Positions 19,942 through 28,004 of a stretch of DNA of 42,370 bases are shown piece after piece; the first letter of the stretch is position 1, and every line of letters starts with the position of its first letter. Below the pieces are notes generated by a model. The model was not told the DNA's origin, searched no databases, and saw nothing but the letters and a program-made list of their open reading frames with translations. The DNA comes from Acinetobacter sp. ANC 4862 (GTDB taxonomy: Bacteria > Pseudomonadota > Gammaproteobacteria > Pseudomonadales > Moraxellaceae), in contig NZ_SJXH01000029.1 of assembly GCF_004336635.1 (NCBI RefSeq), positions 1 to 42,370 of the forward strand, written 5' to 3'. The position numbers were made by a program, and so were the translations under genes.

Positions 19942-21276
19942 TTAATCTCCCCTAACCCTTCTTTGAAAAGAGGGGAATTTTCGCGTATCCATTGAATTAT
20001 GTGACAGCTCCTCCTGGGAGGGATAAATCCAATCAGTTGACTCTCTCAATCTTGGATGAGATATGTATTCAATCTCAGTAGTAATAGCAATTGATTTAAC
20101 TTGTGAAATGCTTAACCCATATCTTGAATCTTTATTCCAAGAAAAATACACCTTATTGTTACCTGTTGAAAAAGATCTATCAATTCCTTGATTAGTAACT
20201 TCTGGAAATAGAATAATATTATCAGCAGAAGGCAACTGAACTGATTTTAAATAAATTCCATGAATCTGAGCACCAAATTTAACTCTTAGATATTCAAAAA
20301 AGTACTGGCTTATCAAATAATCAAATTTCCCACTTTCAAGCTTTGGCTTGGACACACTTGCGATTAATTTTTTAAAAAATATATAAACATCCAATTTTTC
20401 TATATAGTTTTCATCTAAATGATGAGGATACAAACCATTTGCCAATTTATTTAGATTTAATAGTATTAGTTCTTCTCTATTACAGAATTGAGCAATGCCA
20501 ACATATTGCCCTACTAAAGCTCTAATTTCAGCCACGCAAGCCATTTTATCTGTGGACAAATAAAGAGCGGATATACCAAAAGGTGTCATTCGTTGATCAC
20601 TAGCTAAAAACGAAGGCACTAATCCAAATTTATCTCTAATATTTTTTGCTATTACTTCATTTTCTGTTTCAAATTCAATTGCTAAATTATCTTCATTAAT
20701 TTCTTTCAGTAGACCTTTAAAGCTATCGAAACTTCTCCCACGATATAAAATTGAATTTGGTGTGATAATATTCAAAAGTGATTGATTGATATTTTGGCTA
20801 TCTAGCAAGTATGCGAATGTATGATCTAAAAAATCCATCAATTTCGAGTTAAAGAATCTAAATTCATGTTTAAAGCTTTTCTGAATGCTCTCCCATTCAA
20901 ATTCTTTGTTACAGCCTTCATATTCTTCTAAGGAATCATCGTAAAGTACTAATAATTCATCACCAAATTTCTCTTCGCCATCCTCTGCTAATTTTTCCGT
21001 TAACTCTTCGCATAGTTCGAGTGACTCTATAAAGTTATAAAAATCACTTACCCCATCCTCATCATGCGCCTCAAAAAACCAACCTGCTCTATCTGGTAGA
21101 TCACTTAAAAATTTATAATTAGTTGATACCACATCAAATAATTTGTTTTTAAACATCCCATAATCCAAATGCAGATGTTCACTTTGACATTTTTCACAAA
21201 ATTGACTTTCAAAATTTTCATTACTATATGTGTATGGAGGTAATTTCTTCTCAATACAATTTTTACAAAGTAACAC
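19942..21276 (-). CDS. zinc-finger/HEPN-like/RES-domain protein (putative toxin or defence effector)
   Basis: The N-terminus has a C4 zinc knuckle (C4, C7, C27, C30). An acidic helical middle (about 40-165) resembles the HEPN/RES N-terminal module found on such proteins. A RES domain follows: R179 in LYRGR, E250 in VAEIRA and S345 in YLKSVQ, the residues that give the fold its name. RES toxins such as MbcT and the Pseudomonas Res protein destroy NAD+. No Xre/MbcA-type antitoxin gene adjoins it. It is far more AT-rich than its neighbours, consistent with transfer. The last roughly 27 residues (from YPSQEEL to VRGD) are encoded by the palindromic repeat, so the native C-terminus was replaced. 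Function is inferred from the domain only. Confidence 0.8.
   Translation of the reverse strand: MLLCKNCIEKKLPPYTYSNENFESQFCEKCQSEHLHLDYGMFKNKLFDVVSTNYKFLSDLPDRAGWFFEAHDEDGVSDFYNFIESLELCEELTEKLAEDGEEKFGDELLVLYDDSLEEYEGCNKEFEWESIQKSFKHEFRFFNSKLMDFLDHTFAYLLDSQNINQSLLNIITPNSILYRGRSFDSFKGLLKEINEDNLAIEFETENEVIAKNIRDKFGLVPSFLASDQRMTPFGISALYLSTDKMACVAEIRALVGQYVGIAQFCNREELILLNLNKLANGLYPHHLDENYIEKLDVYIFFKKLIASVSKPKLESGKFDYLISQYFFEYLRVKFGAQIHGIYLKSVQLPSADNIILFPEVTNQGIDRSFSTGNNKVYFSWNKDSRYGLSISQVKSIAITTEIEYISHPRLRESTDWIYPSQEELSHNSMDTRKFPSFQRRVRGD
19943..20030. repeat. composite palindromic repeat, copy 1 (B1+C1)
   Basis: Part B1 (19944-19980) is aatctcccctaaccc, then tctttgaaaagagggg. After a roughly 20-bp spacer, part C1 (about 20002-20030) is gtgacagctcctcc, then gggagggat. 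The same B-spacer-C order recurs in the same orientation at 21808-21923. C1 lacks 17 bases (one hairpin arm and loop) that copy 2 has. The repeat encodes the last roughly 27 residues and the stop codon of the RES-domain gene. Confidence 0.75.
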
Positions 21277-21415
21277 TTACACCAACCCCACTAATCTTTT
21301 GATAAAAAATTATTAAATTACAATTATTTATTTTTATTAATTTTCATAAAAAATTACCACTTTAAAAGAGTAAAATTTTTAAAAATAATTACTGTTATCA
21401 AATTCTTGGTAAGCT

Positions 21416-21452
21416 TCCTTTATCAAAGGGGGATTTAGGGGGATTCTTTCAA
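21416..21452. repeat. GC-rich palindromic repeat, copy D
   Basis: cctttatcaaagggggattt followed by agggggatt. Read on the minus strand it is a variant of part B (AATCCCCCTAAATCCCCCTTT), so it is inverted relative to B1 and B2. It contains the stop codon and the last codons of the DUF559 gene. Confidence 0.7.
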
Positions 21453-21797
21453 GCAACTTTGATTGATCCTTTCTACCACATCATCAATCTCGCCCAAAAC
21501 CTGACCATTATCAAACCTCAATACAGTTAGACCCAACTCAGTCAATCTTTGATCCCTTATTCGATCAGCTTCTAAACCTTCATCCGTAAAATGTTGCCCA
21601 CCATCACACTCAATCACTAAATTCGCTGCGGGACAGTAAAAGTCCACGACGTAATTTAAAATTGGTTTCTGCCTGTAGAACTGCAAACCTAAAATTTGCT
21701 TGCCGCGCAGCCGTGCCCAAAGCAGCTTCTCAGCTTCTGTCATGTTATTGCGTAAATCGCGTGAGGCTTGTTTTAAGTTCTTATTGTAGGGTTTCAT
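21435..21797 (-). CDS. DUF559 / Vsr-like PD-(D/E)XK endonuclease-fold protein
   Basis: This 120-aa protein has the DUF559 pattern: NMTEAEKLLWARLRG (18-32), then VVDFYCPAANLVIECDGGQH (50-69) with likely metal-binding D52, E63 and D65 and Q68-H69, and the closing VLRFDNGQVLGEID block. These proteins have a restriction-endonuclease/Vsr-like fold; no cellular role is established. The gene is preceded by composite repeat copy 2 and runs into repeat D, which encodes its final residues and stop codon. In my general knowledge DUF559 genes often occur beside such GC-rich palindromes, which hints at a link with their spread. That link is inference. Confidence 0.88.
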   Translation of the reverse strand: MKPYNKNLKQASRDLRNNMTEAEKLLWARLRGKQILGLQFYRQKPILNYVVDFYCPAANLVIECDGGQHFTDEGLEADRIRDQRLTELGLTVLRFDNGQVLGEIDDVVERINQSCLKESP

Positions 21798-21807
21798 TTT
21801 TATTCTC

Positions 21808-21923
21808 TTTTATTTTTAATCTCCCCTAACCCCTCTTTAAAAAAGAGGGGGATTTCATGTGTTCAAATAAGTTACATGACAGCTCCTCCCTTTTTCAAAG
21901 GGAGGTCGGGAGGGATTTAATCT
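21808..21923. repeat. composite palindromic repeat, copy 2 (B2+C2)
   Basis: B2 (about 21817-21855) is aatctcccctaacccctc, then tttaaaaaagaggggg. A roughly 23-bp spacer leads to C2 (about 21876-21923), gacagctcctccctttttc, then aaagggaggtcgggaggga, with a perfect 9-bp hairpin (cctcccttt / aaagggagg). It has the same order and orientation as copy 1, about 1.87 kb away, across the RES and DUF559 genes. Confidence 0.78.
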
Positions 21924-22071
21924 ATTAAAAGTGTACCCAATAATCGCCCCTTTTCTAACCCATTAGTTCCAAATTGCTCATTCTTACAGTTTTAAGTCTG
22001 CAAAATTCGCTACTTTCAATAATAATAGATCCATAAATTTATCTCCCAAATTCATAACTATTGGTGTTTCA

Positions 22072-23802
22072 ATGAAAAAATTAATGAACGGTGCTGAAAA
22101 CATCGTTGTCGAAATGTGCAAAGGTTTTGTTCTGGCACACCCAGAACTCGCATTCAATGAATCATCTAAAATTATTTCACGTAAAGAAAAACACCAAAAC
22201 GTGGCTTTAATCAGTGGCGGTGGCAGCGGTCATGAGCCTGCACATGCCGGATTTGTGGGACAAGGCATGCTGGATGCTGCGATTTGCGGTGATGTCTTTG
22301 CATCCCCGTCGCAAATTCAGGTCTATAAAGCCTTGCAACAAGTTGCGACTGAGAAAGGCGTACTGATGATCATCAAAAACTATTCTGGCGATATGATGAA
22401 TTTCCAGAATGGTGCTGTCCTTGCTCATGAAGATGGCATTAAAGTCGATTACGTGAAAGTTGCCGATGATATTGCAGTCAAAGACAGCTTATACACTGTA
22501 GGCCGTCGTGGCGTTGCCGGTACGGTATTCGTGCATAAAATCGCTGGAGCAGCTGCATCAAAAGGTTATGACTTGGCACGTGTCAAAGAAATCGCGCAAA
22601 AAGCAGCGGACAATGTCACCAGCTTAGGTTTTGCCTTTAATTCATGTACCGTACCTGCCAAAGGAACACCCACCTTTACATTGGCTGATGATGAAATGGA
22701 ATATGGTGTAGGCATTCACGGTGAACCGGGCATCCGTCGTGAAAAAATCCTACCTTCCAATGAATTGGCGCAACGAATTGTCGATGATCTATTCCTCGAT
22801 CGTCCTAATTTAACCGAAGTTGCGGTACTCATTAACGGTTTTGGTGCAACACCGACACAAGAACTGTATCTGTTCAACCAAGACGTGTGCCAACAGTTAG
22901 CGAAAAAAGGGATTAAGATTTACCGTACCTTTGTCGGTAACTATATGACCAGTATCGATATGGCAGGCGCATCCATTTCGTTATTAGCATTAGATGATGA
23001 ACTCAAAACCTATTTAGATGCACCTGCCAACACTCCTACCTTTAAAATGGATGGTTCCGCTGCCTTAGCCATTGAATTTTCGACCAATGATTCAACAGCA
23101 GAACGTGCATTAAATGTAGATGTTGAAACCCATGCAGAACACGCTGAAATTGTGAATGAACAATTTACCATTCACAATATGCGCTATGTGGTTGACGTAA
23201 TGAGTGCCTGCATTATTAAAAACGAAGTGCCATTTTGTGAGCTGGATGCCCATGCGGGTGATGGTGACTTCGGTATGAGTGTTGCCAAAGGCTTTAAACA
23301 GCTCAAACGTCAATGGAACGAGCTTTTGCAAGCTGAACACATGGATGACTTTTTACTCAACTGCTCTATGATTATTATGGAACATTGTGGTGGGGCTTCA
23401 GGTCCGATTTGGGGTTCAGCCTTCCGCTCAGCAAGTAAGTCGATTAAAGGCAAAAAAACGCTTTCAGTTACCGATTTTGCGACGATGCTGCAAGATGCGG
23501 TAAAAGGCATTCAAACCACAGGTGAACGCTCATTTGGTCGTGGTGCTGTGGTTGGCGACAAAACCCTAATCGATGCATTGATTCCTTGTGCCGATTCGTG
23601 GTCTGCAAATACAGATAAAACCTTTAAAGAAAACTTTATCTTAGGTGCACAAACTGCCGTTCAAGGTGCCGAATCCACCAAAGACATCGTAGCGCGTATG
23701 GGTCGTGCAGGTACAGTCGGTGACCGTAGCTTGGGCTATCCTGATGCAGGTGCGCATGGTTTAGGTGTGATCTTTACCGATATTGCAGAACATATTAAAT
23801 AA
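22072..23802 (+). CDS. ATP-dependent dihydroxyacetone kinase (DhaK-DhaL fusion)
   Basis: The enzyme phosphorylates dihydroxyacetone to DHAP using ATP. At 576 aa it has the single-chain (Citrobacter/eukaryote type) layout: the DhaK substrate domain (residues 1 to about 335) with GGGSGHEPAH (49-58) and H216 in GIHGEPG, which binds DHA covalently, and the DhaL nucleotide domain (about 365-576) with metal-binding D392, D397 and D399 in DAHAGDGDFG, plus GGASGPIWG and GDRSLGYPDAGAHG. There is no PTS DhaM partner, as expected for the ATP-dependent form. No glycerol dehydrogenase lies nearby. Confidence 0.95.
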   Translation: MKKLMNGAENIVVEMCKGFVLAHPELAFNESSKIISRKEKHQNVALISGGGSGHEPAHAGFVGQGMLDAAICGDVFASPSQIQVYKALQQVATEKGVLMIIKNYSGDMMNFQNGAVLAHEDGIKVDYVKVADDIAVKDSLYTVGRRGVAGTVFVHKIAGAAASKGYDLARVKEIAQKAADNVTSLGFAFNSCTVPAKGTPTFTLADDEMEYGVGIHGEPGIRREKILPSNELAQRIVDDLFLDRPNLTEVAVLINGFGATPTQELYLFNQDVCQQLAKKGIKIYRTFVGNYMTSIDMAGASISLLALDDELKTYLDAPANTPTFKMDGSAALAIEFSTNDSTAERALNVDVETHAEHAEIVNEQFTIHNMRYVVDVMSACIIKNEVPFCELDAHAGDGDFGMSVAKGFKQLKRQWNELLQAEHMDDFLLNCSMIIMEHCGGASGPIWGSAFRSASKSIKGKKTLSVTDFATMLQDAVKGIQTTGERSFGRGAVVGDKTLIDALIPCADSWSANTDKTFKENFILGAQTAVQGAESTKDIVARMGRAGTVGDRSLGYPDAGAHGLGVIFTDIAEHIK

Positions 23803-23835
23803 TTCTTGAAAAGCATCCATTGAAAAGCCTCTATC

Positions 23836-23868
23836 AAAAAGCACTGGATTGAATTCCGGTGCTTTTTT
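23836..23868. terminator. terminator after dihydroxyacetone kinase
   Basis: aaaagcactgga pairs with tccggtgctttt (one G-T pair) across a short loop, followed by a T-run. A shorter T-run on the other strand makes it usable by the convergent minus-strand gene. Confidence 0.8.
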
Positions 23869-23966
23869 TATTCCTGTTCTAATTCAATGTACACCTAACT
23901 TTAATCAGGGGATTACCTTTCCATCAAAAAGATGAGGAATATTGCGCCGCAAGGAAGAGGTTATTT

Positions 23967-24419
23967 TTAATGAAATACTTTTGCTAATTTGCCCACTCTT
24001 ATTTCCACCACATTCCAATGGTGCATCATTTCCCGTATAAAAATGAAATACACAAATAGATAAAAATGCTCACTACTAAGCTGCTGTACATAATATTCGG
24101 TATGTTCTACAAGTTCATTAAAGGCATGTTCAAGCTTTATTCGGTCTATGACTGTTTCATTGTTAAAGAAAAGTTCTGATAACTGTTGCATAAATTCATC
24201 AGAAGTGTCCGCTACCCGCTGAATTTTATAATCAAATTTAAGCTGTTCCAGTATTTCCTCAACCCTATAAATCATATTTTCTAAAGCCAAAGCATCTAAC
24301 TTTTTATATCGAATATTTTCTGACTGGATATCATTTAAACCTTTAGCAACTTTAAACGGCTGTCCATTAACATCAAATTGGACAGCATCTCGACCCAAAG
24401 AAAATTGGATTTGTTCCAT
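23967..24419 (-). CDS. uncharacterised 150-aa protein downstream of the diguanylate cyclase
   Basis: I do not recognise it. It is a soluble, helical, acidic protein with no signal peptide. Its C-terminal third (FYLFVYFIFIREMMHHWNVVEIR) is aromatic and hydrophobic. The start lies 25 bp after the end of the broken diguanylate cyclase on the same strand, so the two were probably co-transcribed. The small size and position would fit an accessory to c-di-GMP signalling, but nothing in the sequence shows it. GGGA lies about 9 bp before the ATG. Confidence 0.65.
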   Translation of the reverse strand: MEQIQFSLGRDAVQFDVNGQPFKVAKGLNDIQSENIRYKKLDALALENMIYRVEEILEQLKFDYKIQRVADTSDEFMQQLSELFFNNETVIDRIKLEHAFNELVEHTEYYVQQLSSEHFYLFVYFIFIREMMHHWNVVEIRVGKLAKVFH

Positions 24420-24444
24420 GACAGCAATCCCAAGAAATCCATCT

Positions 24445-25654
24445 TTAAATAGCAGGGTCTAAGTTTAACTCCAGATAGTTTCTTACCTGATTTCTGCCCT
24501 GCCGTTTAGCCAAATATAAGGCCCGATCTGCCATACGAATGGTCTGTTCTTTATTTAAAGTGCTTTGAGAGAGTGCTACCCCAAAACTTGCACTCATTTT
24601 TAAAATCTTTTTTGTTTCTAACTGAATTTCTTCCTGCTCAATTATTTTACGACAACGTTCTGCAATCTCAATCGCTTGCTGTAAATTTTGTTCTTTTAAA
24701 ATCAGAATAAATTCTTCCCCCCCCAAAACGCCCAACGATATCCTGTTCCCGTGTAATGGTAGATAAAATGGTAGCAACGCGTTGCAAAACCATATCTCCA
24801 ACTTCATGGCCATATTGGTCATTAATGAGTTTGAAATGATCCAAATCCAGTAAAATTACCGCATAAGCCGTTTTTTTCTTGCGTTCTAAAGCTGTGAGTT
24901 GTTCGCCAATATAACGACGATTAAACACATTCGTCAGCACATCAGTTTGGCTCATTCTTTTAATATTTCTTTCACGCCGACGCCATTGTGAAAGTAAAAT
25001 TTCAAAAAACAAAATCGAAACCAGCAAGATCGGCAGATAAACTTCCGCCATACTTCCGATCCAGAATTCATTATGATAAAACGCGCCATTCGTAAGTGCA
25101 TCACTAAACACAGGCGCGTAACGAATCACCCCATTAAAAGTTAAGTAACTAATAATGACGATAAAAATAAGAGCAGGAATCGCAATACTATAAATAATTT
25201 TTCGTGAATAAAATACCAAGCCAATCAGGACAATATTGACAAATCCTGCAATGGTGGCGGGGCTATAAATACCGACGGTATAGCCCGCATAAATCATGGT
25301 GGCGCCAAAAAACATGGGTGAAAAATAAGAAATAAATCTCCGGAATTTTTTATTTCTTTTATATCTGAAGCTAAACCCAACTATAGTGATAAAAATGATT
25401 AAAGTGATAAACACACTGATAATACGGATGAAAAAAAAGTCCGCATTGATCCAGACAGCATTTTCAGCAGAGAAATAGCTGACCAGATACCATTTAATTG
25501 CACTGACCTGACAAAATGCCCCAAAAATCAGGAGCAATACCCCTTTATCAAAATTAGGCCAGTTAATAATTAAATTATCAGATTCGAGTATATGAAACCT
25601 AAATCTGCCCCAATAATGAAAAATCAGTGTCTGTATTTTTCTAAACAAGTTCAT
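24445..25654 (-). pseudogene. membrane diguanylate cyclase (GGDEF), frameshifted at the GGEEF motif
   Basis: Two overlapping frames make one protein of about 402 aa: several N-terminal membrane helices (about residues 20-230), then a GGDEF domain beginning near QTDVLTNVFNRRYIG. The N-terminal frame runs to VGRFGG and the C-terminal frame resumes at GGEEFILILKEQ. The break is a run of eight G (plus strand C at 24717-24724) where seven would keep the frame. An inhibitory-type RxxD (REQD) precedes the motif by five residues. The region is intact apart from one base, so this could be a recent loss, phase variation or a sequencing error. The start is taken as the ATG at 25654. The gene sits between a broken deformylase gene and a 150-aa gene. 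Confidence 0.88.
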
Positions 25655-25732
25655 AGACTTAATTACTATATTTATAATTTCTAAAATTTTTATTGCTTTA
25701 TATTTATAGCACAAAAATTAAACAATTTAGAC

Positions 25733-26212
25733 TTATATCCGCTGAATAAACAACACTCCATCCAAATGATCCACTTCATGCTGCACAATCCTTGCAGGAA
25801 AACCCGTATAGACCGTTTCTATTTGTTCACCTTGCAGCGTTAAATAACGCACTTTAACCGTTTCCGCCCGTGCCACTTGCCCACGTTCATCCGGAACACT
25901 TAAACACCCCTCTTCTCCCAGAACAGTTGCTTCAGACCTTTCTAAAATTTCAGGGTTCACCATCACCACTGCATCCATTTCAGGTGCATCTGGATAACGC
26001 AGGTTAGGACGTTAAGCGACAATAATCACTCGTTTAGAGACATAAACCTGAGGGGCGACAATACCTACACCATTTCGTTCCGTCATGGTGTCATGCATGG
26101 CTACAGCGAGTTGATTTAACCATTCACTATTCAGTTCAGACTTTGCCACCTCAGCCGCTGCTAAGGTCAAAATGGCTTCACCACGCTGTGCTACAGGTAA
26201 AATGGTACTCAT
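25733..26212 (-). pseudogene. def: peptide deformylase paralogue with an in-frame stop
   Basis: Peptide deformylase removes the formyl group from N-terminal fMet. The frame is continuous for 160 codons apart from a TAA at 26012-26014 (a serine TCA would fit). The upstream part (66 aa) carries a motif 1 variant, GVGIVAPQ (usually GxGxAAPQ). The downstream part has EGCLSVP and QHEVDHLDG with the metal ligands. An internal ATG at 25976-25978 cannot rescue activity because motif 1 would be missing. It is probably a secondary def copy, since the essential one should lie elsewhere. It lies 78 bp upstream of the broken diguanylate cyclase on the same strand. Confidence 0.9.
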
Positions 26213-26447
26213 AAATTCATTCCCGTGTTAGATATAGCCTGAGATATAAAGCCAAATCCAATACTGTTTTAAATCACAGATTCTGTATAAATCTTAACGC
26301 TAAAAACATATCTCTCATATGCAATTTTAATCCTTGTATTTCACCTTTCCTGCAGATCAAGGTTTGCGATCCTTAAGTAAAATCTTTTAAGCCTATTTTA
26401 ATTTTACTTGGTTATAATTAGCTCAAATCCTTTATAAATATAAAATA

Positions 26448-26651
26448 ATGACTACAGCCCAACTTCTTCTTGGTGTTCTTTTTAGCTCAATAGGCTTAGG
26501 CTATTTTCTATATGGGAAAAAGCAAAAATTCACTATGCCCTTGATTTGTGGCTTAGTACTGATGATCTTCCCCTATTTTGTAGAAAATACCGTAATGCTA
26601 ACAACCACCGGTATCATCATCTCTATTTTGCCTTACTTTGTAAGACTCTAA
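26448..26651 (+). CDS. small hydrophobic membrane protein (67 aa)
   Basis: It has two or three predicted membrane helices (about 4-22, 29-45 and 49-65) with a short basic loop YGKKQKFTM between the first two. Proteins of this type are often loosely annotated as amino acid transport proteins, but I see no functional motif. A TATAAT at 26413-26418 lies 30 bp upstream of the ATG and is a plausible -10; no matching -35 is clear. Confidence 0.6.
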   Translation: MTTAQLLLGVLFSSIGLGYFLYGKKQKFTMPLICGLVLMIFPYFVENTVMLTTTGIIISILPYFVRL

Positions 26652-26784
26652 TATCCATACAGATCACCAGTCATCATTCATAAATTTAAGTTGTCGTACT
26701 CAGAAAAAAGAATGATTTTTCATATAGATAGCAATTGATTCAAATCAAAACTTTAGCACTATTTGTACACGCGCTATTGGCGCA

Positions 26785-26910
26785 ATGTATTACATTTGGG
26801 TGGTGTGCCTGGTCTCGTTCTTTACTGCAATGCTTTATAGAGCCAAATTTGAAAAACAGAATTTAGCAGCATCTGCAATTTCGACACCGCACAATCCAGT
26901 GCAAGATTAA
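26785..26910 (+). pseudogene. possible remnant of a membrane transporter C-terminus (41 codons)
   Basis: The ORF reads MYYIWVVCLVSFFTAMLYRA then a hydrophilic tail ending NPVQD. One membrane helix followed by a polar tail resembles the end of an MFS-type transporter. The frame stays open only about 57 bp upstream. The rest of 26652-27002 shows no gene. The identification is weak. Confidence 0.25.
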
Positions 26911-27002
26911 TCATTAATAAAAGAACAATAAAAGAAAAAGCTCTTCATTAAAGTACAGTTGCGAATGACGTTTCCGCGTATCAAATAACAGGATGAATTC
27001 AA

Positions 27003-27042
27003 AATAAAAAATGCCAGTCAATTTCTTAAATGACTGGCATTA
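27003..27042 (-). terminator. terminator of the DUF2505-like gene
   Basis: aatgccagtca (27010-27020) pairs with tgactggcatt (27031-27041) in an 11-bp perfect stem. A T-rich run follows on the minus strand. Confidence 0.8.
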
Positions 27043-27065
27043 CTTCATTAAATGCTTTTTTATTA

Positions 27066-27563
27066 TTAAGCAGAGCAGTTTTTCTTTAATTCATCTTCAA
27101 CAATCTGGATCTCCAGATCACTGAATTTACGAATTTCCCCTTCAGCATGTTTTTCTAGCATGCCTGCAATCAAAGGGACTTTAATCTTAACCTGCCAATT
27201 TAAGGTAATGTGAATCTGCAGATCGTCCCCTGTTACTGAACGTTCACAGTTCGCATGTAAAGGCAGATTCGCACCCAATTCTATAGTCGAAGTTAAAGCT
27301 TCTAAATTGGTGATATCGGTACGCTTCAAACGGAAAGCATCTTTAATTAATTTTTTTGCGATATCCGGAATCTTCACATCTAAATTATATGCACGGCGTA
27401 AAGTATAGGTATCGCCCTGAATCTTAGATTCAATAATTTCTAATTTTTCACCTGGAATACGTCTGCATACTGCTTCGTGCAAAGCTGTATCTGATGCAAG
27501 CCGTTTAAATTCATCAATTGAAACTCCCTGAATTGTAGAATTTACAGTAAAACGATGTGCCAT
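27066..27563 (-). CDS. DUF2505 family protein (START/SRPBCC-like fold)
   Basis: The 165-aa protein opens with MAHRFTVNSTIQGVSIDEFK and has alternating beta strands and a long C-terminal helix (VPLIAGMLEKHAEGEIRKF). That pattern fits the DUF2505 helix-grip fold, which can bind hydrophobic ligands. No catalytic residues are apparent. AAAGGATAG provides a good ribosome site, and a strong terminator follows. The gene stands alone, 133 bp after the 91-aa gene. The biological role is unknown. Confidence 0.7.
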   Translation of the reverse strand: MAHRFTVNSTIQGVSIDEFKRLASDTALHEAVCRRIPGEKLEIIESKIQGDTYTLRRAYNLDVKIPDIAKKLIKDAFRLKRTDITNLEALTSTIELGANLPLHANCERSVTGDDLQIHITLNWQVKIKVPLIAGMLEKHAEGEIRKFSDLEIQIVEDELKKNCSA

Positions 27564-27695
27564 TTTTCTATCCTTTGTTTTTTATTGGTCGTTTTGAATA
27601 CTTATAAACCATTTGATCATCACTGATCTAGGGCATTTTGTCGCTTTTTATTTAATTGAATTTTAGTGATGCTGTCATTGACCATCTATACCGAA

Positions 27696-27971
27696 CTATT
27701 GACCATGTACGCCATAACGTATTTCAATTTGCTCGGAACAGGAAATACTGAGGAAATGGTTTCTATATTCAATGATCGCATAGAATTGTTCAGCACCATC
27801 ATCCAGCCCTGTCGCTGCCCACGTGGTGCCTCTTGGAAAATCATTCAACCATTCAGCCTTATAAAAATCAGAGACTGAATCGAAGTTAATATAATCTTCA
27901 GGCGCAGCTTGAATCCGTGCTGCCATTTCATCAAATTGCTTCAATTGATGTTGAATGAAATCAATCAGCAT
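27696..27971 (-). CDS. uncharacterised 91-aa protein downstream of pnuC
   Basis: A small acidic soluble protein (MLIDFIQHQLKQFDEM... ending IRYGVHGQ) with a DDGAEQFYAII segment. I recognise no domain. It begins 34 bp after the pnuC stop on the same strand, so co-transcription is likely. No strong ribosome site precedes the ATG. Confidence 0.55.
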   Translation of the reverse strand: MLIDFIQHQLKQFDEMAARIQAAPEDYINFDSVSDFYKAEWLNDFPRGTTWAATGLDDGAEQFYAIIEYRNHFLSISCSEQIEIRYGVHGQ

Positions 27972-28004
27972 AGAGGTCAGTCCAAGTGCGCTATAAAAAG
28001 ATAT

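Noticed and set aside
19942..21797. Classic toxin-antitoxin pair (RES toxin with Xre antitoxin)
   Set aside because: The neighbouring gene is a DUF559 nuclease-fold protein, not an Xre/MbcA-type antitoxin.
19872..21923. CRISPR array reading of the repeats
   Set aside because: Copies are few, irregularly spaced, in both orientations and palindromic; they are intergenic palindromes rather than CRISPR repeats.
27666..27878. 70-codon plus-strand ORF
   Set aside because: It is antisense to the 91-aa gene and lacks a ribosome site.
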